Assembly (NCBI GenBank): GCA_046295655.1
Contig: JBKBMT010000064.1
Location: 1-14,603, forward strand
Source: JBKBMT01 sp046295655
GTDB taxonomy: Bacteria; Pseudomonadota; Alphaproteobacteria; Rhodobacterales; Rhodobacteraceae
Direction of reading: 5' to 3'
Length of the DNA stretch: 14,603 bases
Below the pieces are notes generated by a model. That model searched no databases. It was not told the DNA's origin and saw nothing but the letters and a program-made list of their open reading frames with translations. Positions 13,271-14,603 of this stretch are shown here, in pieces; position 1 is the stretch's first letter, and the number at the start of each line of letters is the position of its first letter. Both the position numbers and the translations under genes were made by a program.

Positions 13271-14603
13271 TCAACCATAGAGCGCCGCCCAGCGTTCGAT
13301 CAGCCGCGCCTGCATCGTGCGGGCGCGCCGGGTCCATTCCGGGCCGCCACCCGGCCGCTCGCGCGCCTCGCCGCGCAGCGCATCGCGACGGGCCGGATCC
13401 GCAGCGAAGATCGCGAAGGCCAGCTCGCGCCCCGATGGCAGCGTCACATAGCCGCCCAGCCCGGACACGAAATTCAGCGTTCCCGTCTTGGCGACCACCT
13501 GGGCCGGATGCGGTCGGTTCTTCTCGCCCAGCGGGAAGGCACGCAACAACGGGCGCAGTGGGCCGGCTGGACCGGCCCTGACCAGCGCTGCCGCCATGTC
13601 CGCCGCCGACACCCGCGAGGCCGCGCCAAGGCCCGAGTGATCGACGAACCGCGCCCCCATGCCCAGCCGCGATGCCGCCCAGTCCGACATCCGCGCCCCC
13701 GAAGTCCCAAGCCCCCCGGCGCCCGACGCCGCAAGCCCCACCGCCTCGGCCGTCAGGTTGGTGGACCAGCGCAGCATCTCTCGCGCCATCAGCCGAAGCG
13801 GCGGCGAGGCATGTTGCGCCAGAACCGTGCCACCGGGGCGTCCCTGCACCAGCTGCGGATCGGGCAAAACGATACCCTGCGCACGCGCCAGCGCCTGGAA
13901 GACCTCGCCGGCGTAAAGCTCGGGCTGACGCGTCGGCAGCCAGCGCGAACCGCCCCGGCCGAGCGCGGCCGAGGCAACCGTCCAGTCCTCCTGCCGTCCG
14001 TTCGCGGCATAGGTGAACAACGGGCTGTCCCGCTGCACGATCCGCACCCGCGCCAGGCGGACCGTCGGAACGAACCGCTCGCCACGGGCGTCCACCGCGA
14101 CCTGCCAGCCCTGCTGGCCCCGCTTCCATTCGAAATGAACCCGGTTGTAGTTCAGGTTGAGGCCGGAAATCGTGGGATTGTAGCCTACATGGTCGGGCTG
14201 ATCGTCGGCGATGCGCGGCACCCGCGGCAGCGCCCCGCCATGCACCAGGAACCGCCCCGCAACCTCGCGGACACCGGCCTGCCGCAGCGCCCGTGCCAGA
14301 TCGCCAAGATCGTCGGTCGAAAGTGTCGGATCGCCGCCGCCGTCCAGCACCAGATCGCCCGCAAGCCGCCCGCCGGCAACCGGCCCGGTGGCGATCAGGC
14401 GGGTCAGGAACCGATGCTCCGGTCCCAGCCGGTCCAGCGCGAACAGCGCAGTGACCGCCTTGGCGACCGAGGCCGGCGGCTGCGCCAGCGCCGGCTCGCG
14501 CGCCTCCAGCAACGCACCGGCGTGCGCATCCATGACCGCGTAGCTGACCTTCCCGCCCAGACGTGCCGCCTCGATCAGGGCCTCGGCGGTGGGGGCAGAC
14601 TGC
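13271..14603 (-). CDS. dacB: D-alanyl-D-alanine carboxypeptidase/endopeptidase (PBP4), 5' end outside window
   Basis: A periplasmic class C penicillin-binding protein that trims D-Ala from peptidoglycan stem peptides or cuts cross-links. The three active-site motifs appear in order: SVAK (SxxK; serine codon at 14470-14468), STN (SxN; 13765-13757) and KTG (13489-13481). The long insert between SxxK and SxN is typical of PBP4. The frame stays open to the right edge, reading QSAPTAEALIEAARLGGKVS before the first internal ATG at 14533. That ATG lies inside the conserved domain, so the true start and the expected signal peptide are beyond the window. The C-terminus is complete, ending ERWAALYG. 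It converges on the TerB-like gene with a 14-base gap. Confidence 0.93.
   Translation of the reverse strand, partial: QSAPTAEALIEAARLGGKVSYAVMDAHAGALLEAREPALAQPPASVAKAVTALFALDRLGPEHRFLTRLIATGPVAGGRLAGDLVLDGGGDPTLSTDDLGDLARALRQAGVREVAGRFLVHGGALPRVPRIADDQPDHVGYNPTISGLNLNYNRVHFEWKRGQQGWQVAVDARGERFVPTVRLARVRIVQRDSPLFTYAANGRQEDWTVASAALGRGGSRWLPTRQPELYAGEVFQALARAQGIVLPDPQLVQGRPGGTVLAQHASPPLRLMAREMLRWSTNLTAEAVGLAASGAGGLGTSGARMSDWAASRLGMGARFVDHSGLGAASRVSAADMAAALVRAGPAGPLRPLLRAFPLGEKNRPHPAQVVAKTGTLNFVSGLGGYVTLPSGRELAFAIFAADPARRDALRGEARERPGGGPEWTRRARTMQARLIERWAALYG

Overview
The window is high-GC DNA from an alphaproteobacterium, most likely Rhodobacteraceae. The placement rests on protein character and gene order: a class I (archaeal-type) lysyl-tRNA synthetase, a DUF4864 protein, a CHAD-domain protein, a short TerB-like protein, a large beta-helix protein of a kind I recall from Rhodobacterales, and an acs-adk-DUF4212-symporter run. 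No rRNA, tRNA, CRISPR array or insertion sequence was seen.

Layout. (a) 10-4566, minus strand: an acetate-use operon in transcription order acs (acetyl-CoA synthetase), adk (adenylate kinase), a DUF4212 small symporter subunit and a sodium:solute symporter. The logic is closed: the symporter pair imports the acid, Acs activates it with ATP and releases AMP, and Adk turns AMP back into ADP. The symporter's 3' end is not intact. At about 109-126 the reading frame passes into a WD40 repeat of EML type, followed by what looks like a eukaryotic 5' splice site, so the first ~108 bases are probably foreign DNA joined by misassembly or recombination. (b) 4567-4923: AT-rich control region of acs with two inverted repeats. 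(c) 4924-6585, minus: SulP anion transporter with STAS domain, divergent from (d) 6720-7217, plus: a short HugZ-like FMN/haem-utilisation protein. (e) 7273-9564, minus: beta-helix protein, convergent with (d) across a strong hairpin. (f) 9738-10136, minus: secreted DUF4864 protein, divergent from (g) 10259-11158, plus: CHAD-domain protein preceded by a near-perfect Pho box. (h) 11150-12733, minus: lysS, overlapping the CHAD gene tail to tail by 9 bases. (i) 12834-13256, plus: TerB-like protein. (j) 13271 to the right edge, minus: DacB/PBP4 D-Ala-D-Ala carboxypeptidase, 5' end outside the window.

Most of the window is ordinary core and household content. The points that deserve attention are the chimeric left edge, the Pho box in front of the CHAD (polyphosphate-binding) gene, the operon-embedded adenylate kinase, and several symmetric elements in intergenic gaps, including a CtrA-like site upstream of the beta-helix gene.
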